This document shows positions 61,196 through 64,000 of a DNA stretch of 64,000 nt, piece after piece; within the stretch, counting starts at the first letter, position 1, and each line of letters begins with the position of its first letter. Location of the stretch: NCBI RefSeq assembly GCF_965638725.1, contig NC_134970.1, positions 3,787,001-3,851,000 on the forward strand, given 5' to 3'. The translations under genes and the position numbers were made by a program. Source of the stretch: Aptenodytes patagonicus. Taxonomy: Eukaryota > Chordata > Aves > Sphenisciformes > Spheniscidae. The notes under the pieces were generated by a model. The model searched no databases. It saw nothing but the letters and a program-made list of their open reading frames with translations, and had not been told where the DNA came from.

Positions 61196-61361
61196 GTTGT
61201 CCACAATGGTTTCCACTCCTGAGAACCGCCAGACCTTCATCAAGTCCGTCATCAAATTCCTGCGCCAGTATCAATTTGATGGGCTGGACATTGACTGGGA
61301 ATACCCTGGGTCCAGGGGCAGCCCACCCCAGGACAAGACTCTCTTTACCATCCTGGTTAAG
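61196..61361 (+). other. CHIA: Chitinase catalytic exon (exon 5), intact
   Basis: 166 bases, phase 1 to 0, with AG at 61194-61195 and GT at 61362. It encodes [10 protein letters not shown], then [20 protein letters not shown]. The GH18 signature DxxDxDxE is complete (GAT at 61278, GAC at 61287 and 61293, catalytic GAA at 61299-61301). Nothing in this exon is damaged. Confidence 0.9.
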
Positions 61362-61611
61362 GTAGGCTGAAACAAAAGGGTTTGGTCAAGCCCTCTGCTC
61401 TGTACAGCTCTGGCCAGAGCCCTGGGCACCTGCAAAGCCTCAGCCCAGAGCATCCATGGTGAGAGCTGTTTCTTGGCATCCCTCAGGAAATGCCTGCAGC
61501 CTTTGAGCAGGAAGCCACACAGGTCAACGAGCCCCGTCTCATGATCACCGCTGCTGTTGCTGCAGGACTTTCCAGCATTCAGGCTGGCTACCAGATTCCT
61601 GAGCTTGGAAA

Positions 61612-62090
61612 GTGAGTAGCAAACCCTCGGGTATCATTTCTGTGACTTAAGTGGTCTTCCTTCAAGCAGTTAAGGGAAACTGTGCCATTATCTGGCAGAA
61701 ACCAACCTCATTGCTTGTGGGGTCCCTACTCTTTTGTGTAAGGCAAGAATGCTATGAGTGGTGCTTGTTTGGTGGGGAAGGGGACACCTCAGGAAGGGAA
61801 GCGTAACAACAGGCTGGCTCCAGCCACTCAATGCCATCGGGGAACATCTCGGTTCCCAGAATACCAGCATAATTCCCACTCTGCCTTGACCTCTGCCTCC
61901 CTCCTCTGGAGGAGAGAATTGGCTCCAGCACTTACAAGGCCAGCTCAAAAAAGGTCTTGAAGAAACCAGATTTGCAGAAAGTAGGGACATGGCTAGGGAT
62001 GTGATGGGGTAAACGGCCAGCACTAAAGGAACAATCAGGTCTTGGTGGCTGAGCAGGCCAGGAGATGGATGCGAGCAACGTTCTCCACAG
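61612..62090 (+). other. Chitinase intron 6
   Basis: 479 bases with GTGAGT donor and TTCTCCACAG acceptor. No repeat or further exon is recognised. Confidence 0.75.
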
Positions 62091-62520
62091 GTACTCGGAC
62101 TACATCCGTGTGATGACTTACGACTTCCATGGCTCCTGGGATAGAAACACTGGGGACAACAGCCCTCTGTACGAAGGCCCTGCTGACACTGGTGACTACA
62201 TCTACTTCAATGCTGTGAGGATATTTTGCGAGACTGTCACAAATCTCAGGTCTGTGATCACACCAGTGATGAGAAGTTTAGAAATTCATCATCCTGCCTA
62301 CAAATCCTGGCAAAGACTTGAACAGTAATGTTTTCTTATAGGAATATGCTATGAATTATTGGAAGAGCAATGATGCCCCAGCTGAGAAACTAGTTGTTGG
62401 ATTCCCAACGTACGAAAATACCTTCACACTGCAAAACCCGTCTGACAATGGTCTCGGTGCACCAGCATCGGGACCTGGTCCAGCTGGACACAGGAGGCCA
62501 GGACACTGGCTTACTGTGAG

Positions 62521-63052
62521 GTACATGTATTCTAATCACATTAATTTCTCAAATCATTTTAAGGAAGGCACCCATGGAGCTTTCTGAATGGCTACCTCAG
62601 ACACAAAACTGTCCGCAGAATTGCAGAAGAAACGCGAATTAAAATAGTAGAGAGAATCTGCGCCTGAAAACAAATGTCTTATTCATAAACTGAATATCAC
62701 TACGCAGTTTAGGAGCAAGGGTTTGATACTGATGAATAGGCCTTTCTGAAATAGAAAGATGAATCCTCCAGTACAATAAGAGAAATTACTAATATTATTT
62801 CTAGTGTCCGTAAGGCAAGGAGTAGGAAGGGGATGTTATACTTGATCTTTTCCCAGTAGTATCTAATGTGTCCAAGTAAGCCTTGGAACTTCTTAAGCTC
62901 ATTTCACAGAAGCTAAGAAAAAGTTATTTATTCTCGGGGACCAGATAAATGACACAAAACTAGAGAATAAAGTCAAGGTAATGGCAGAGCTTGGACTTTT
63001 CCATTTTTGTGTGATACTCAGTAAAATTCCACCTCTTGGCCCTTCTCCCTAG
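62521..63052 (+). other. Chitinase intron 8
   Basis: 532 AT-rich bases bounded by GTACAT and CCCTAG. No repeat or extra exon is recognised. It separates the two frameshifted exons. Confidence 0.75.
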
Positions 63053-63412
63053 ATCTGCACTCTCTTGAATTCGGGACCACCCAGGTTTGGGATGCCCCCC
63101 GGGCTGTGCCCTATGCCTACAAGGGCAACGAATGGGTTGGCTATGACACCACCAAGAGCTTCAACATCGAGGCATGATGGGATGTGTGGCTGTGCTAATA
63201 ATAAGGCAGGAGGCCTTCTGCAGTAGCAGGTCCCAGGAGTAATAGGGATTTCTCCCCTGGCACTGAACAGGTTGACTGGCTGAAGATGAACAGTTTTAGA
63301 GGTGCTATGGTTTGGGCCCTTGATCTGGATGACTTCACTGGCACTTTCTGCAAAGAAGGCAAATATCCCCTGATCACCACTCTGAAGAATGGTCTTGGTC
63401 TGCAAAATGGCG

Positions 63413-63770
63413 GTGAGTAGCTTGAGTAGTGTATGCTTCTTGAAGGTGACTCCCTAGCTCACTGCTGATGCAGGGCTTCAGAGACACGTGAAACTTTATC
63501 TCTGGAGCCTTGGTGGATAAAGACTTTCTGTGGAAGCCACAACTAGAGATTGCCCTGGAAAGATCCCTTCACTCTATATCCCCTGGCATAAAAGAGGGAG
63601 ATTGTAAATTGGACCTGGGTCCAGATGTTTCAAAGGCCTGGTGTGAGCCAGGCCAGCCTTTGGGGAAACACACTTTAACAGCTGACCCCACCACTAAAGG
63701 GCCTATGAAGGGAGGGGAGAGCTGAGAGACTGTCAACACAAAAATAAGCCCTTTCCTGCTTTTATTTCAG
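63413..63770 (+). other. Chitinase intron 10
   Basis: 358 bases with GTGAGT donor and TTTATTTCAG acceptor, phase 1. Nothing further is recognised inside. Confidence 0.75.
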
Positions 63771-64000
63771 ACTGTGTGCCTCCAACTCAGCCCAGTCCTC
63801 CAGTCAGTGAAGCTCCCTGTACTACAGGTGGAAGTGGGAGTGGAAGCGGGGGCTCTGGTGTTAGCAACTTTGGTGCTGGCAAGGCCAACGGCATCTGTGC
63901 AGATCCAACCAATAAGAGCATCTTCTACAACCGCATTAATGGTGAAACCTTTGTGCGGAGCTGCGATGACAGTCTCGTCTTTGATACCAGCTGCTCCTGC
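63771..64000 (+). other. CHIA: Chitinase linker and chitin-binding domain exon, truncated by window edge
   Basis: Begins after TTTATTTCAG and encodes a Pro/Thr then Gly/Ser-rich linker (TGGSGSGSGGSG), followed by a CBM14 domain from GICADPTNKS to VFDTSCSC at the last base. The family's last residues, including another Cys and the stop, lie beyond the window. The codon at 63932-63934 is CGC (Arg) where CHIA and CHIT1 carry a disulfide Cys. Confidence 0.85.

Larger units (their letters stand above)
58925..64000 (+). pseudogene. CHIA: CHIA-type GH18 chitinase with inactivating lesions, 3' end beyond window
   Basis: Eleven coding exons are recognisable: 58925-58949, 59538-59567, 60457-60655, 61034-61090, 61196-61361, 61487-61611, 62091-62214, 62342-62520, 63053-63174, 63271-63412 and 63771 to past the edge. 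They encode a signal peptide (MAKLILLT, then LVLLLNTQIG), a GH18 barrel with [14 protein letters not shown], catalytic [19 protein letters not shown] and MVWALDLDDF, a Gly/Ser linker and a CBM14 chitin-binding domain. An intact copy would be a secreted endochitinase. Lesions: exon 1 donor begins TT instead of GT (58950); TAA at 60564-60566 where the family has Tyr; exon 8 is seven bases shorter than the mammalian exon, including a one-base loss after the Trp at 62507; exon 9 loses one base near 63072 and its donor GT at 63175; a CBM14 Cys is Arg (63932). Either a pseudogene or a badly sequenced gene; the mix of substitutions and indels favours the former. Sequence is CHIA-like, position is that of CHIT1. 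Confidence 0.8.

Noticed and set aside
1-64000. CRISPR arrays, operons, integrons or other prokaryotic systems
   Set aside because: The window is vertebrate nuclear DNA; tandem arrays found are minisatellites without spacer-repeat structure.

Overview
This window is vertebrate nuclear DNA, almost certainly avian. It holds spliced genes with canonical GT/AG introns and no operons. It also carries a CR1 LINE 3' fragment, a solo endogenous-retrovirus LTR of a kind common in bird genomes, and several old MIR/CORE-SINE relics. The gene order and orientation, FMOD(+), BTG2(-), chitinase(+), match the mammalian FMOD-BTG2-CHIT1 block. The left half is very GC-rich, as on bird microchromosomes. From about 36-38 kb rightward the sequence becomes clearly more AT-rich.

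Layout. 1-14.5 kb: GC-rich noncoding DNA upstream of FMOD, with no gene I can support. 14.6-20.15 kb: FMOD (fibromodulin), with two coding exons (15729-16719 and 18827-18978) giving a 380-residue secreted class II small leucine-rich proteoglycan, and a 3' UTR ending near a polyA signal at 20125. 20.15-30.5 kb: intergenic, with a 24-bp minisatellite and a MIR relic. 30.5-35.1 kb, minus strand: BTG2, with two exons (35012-34850 and 33788-33448) giving a 167-residue antiproliferative protein, a long AT-rich 3' UTR, and a compact TATA/CCAAT/CRE promoter followed upstream by a GAG/G-rich repeat. 35.4-58.8 kb: intergenic, with MIR relics, a minisatellite beside an isolated CpG-rich patch at 51.5-51.8 kb, and a 577-bp solo LTR at 56272-56848 flanked by a 5-bp duplication. 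58.88-64 kb: eleven recognisable coding exons of a GH18 chitinase with a C-terminal chitin-binding domain, running off the right edge.

The most notable result is that the chitinase looks inactivated. It has a TAA stop in the first catalytic-domain exon, a destroyed splice donor after the first coding exon, frameshifting single-base losses in exons 8 and 9, a lost exon 9 donor and a missing chitin-binding-domain cysteine. Its TATA box, most splice sites and the catalytic DxxDxDxE motif remain. Its sequence is CHIA-like, yet it sits where mammals carry CHIT1. FMOD and BTG2 look intact.

The three genes do not form a pathway: FMOD is an extracellular collagen-fibril regulator, BTG2 an intracellular mRNA-decay and transcription cofactor, and the chitinase a secreted hydrolase. 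They are linked only by conserved synteny. All homology statements come from remembered family sequences. No database search was run.
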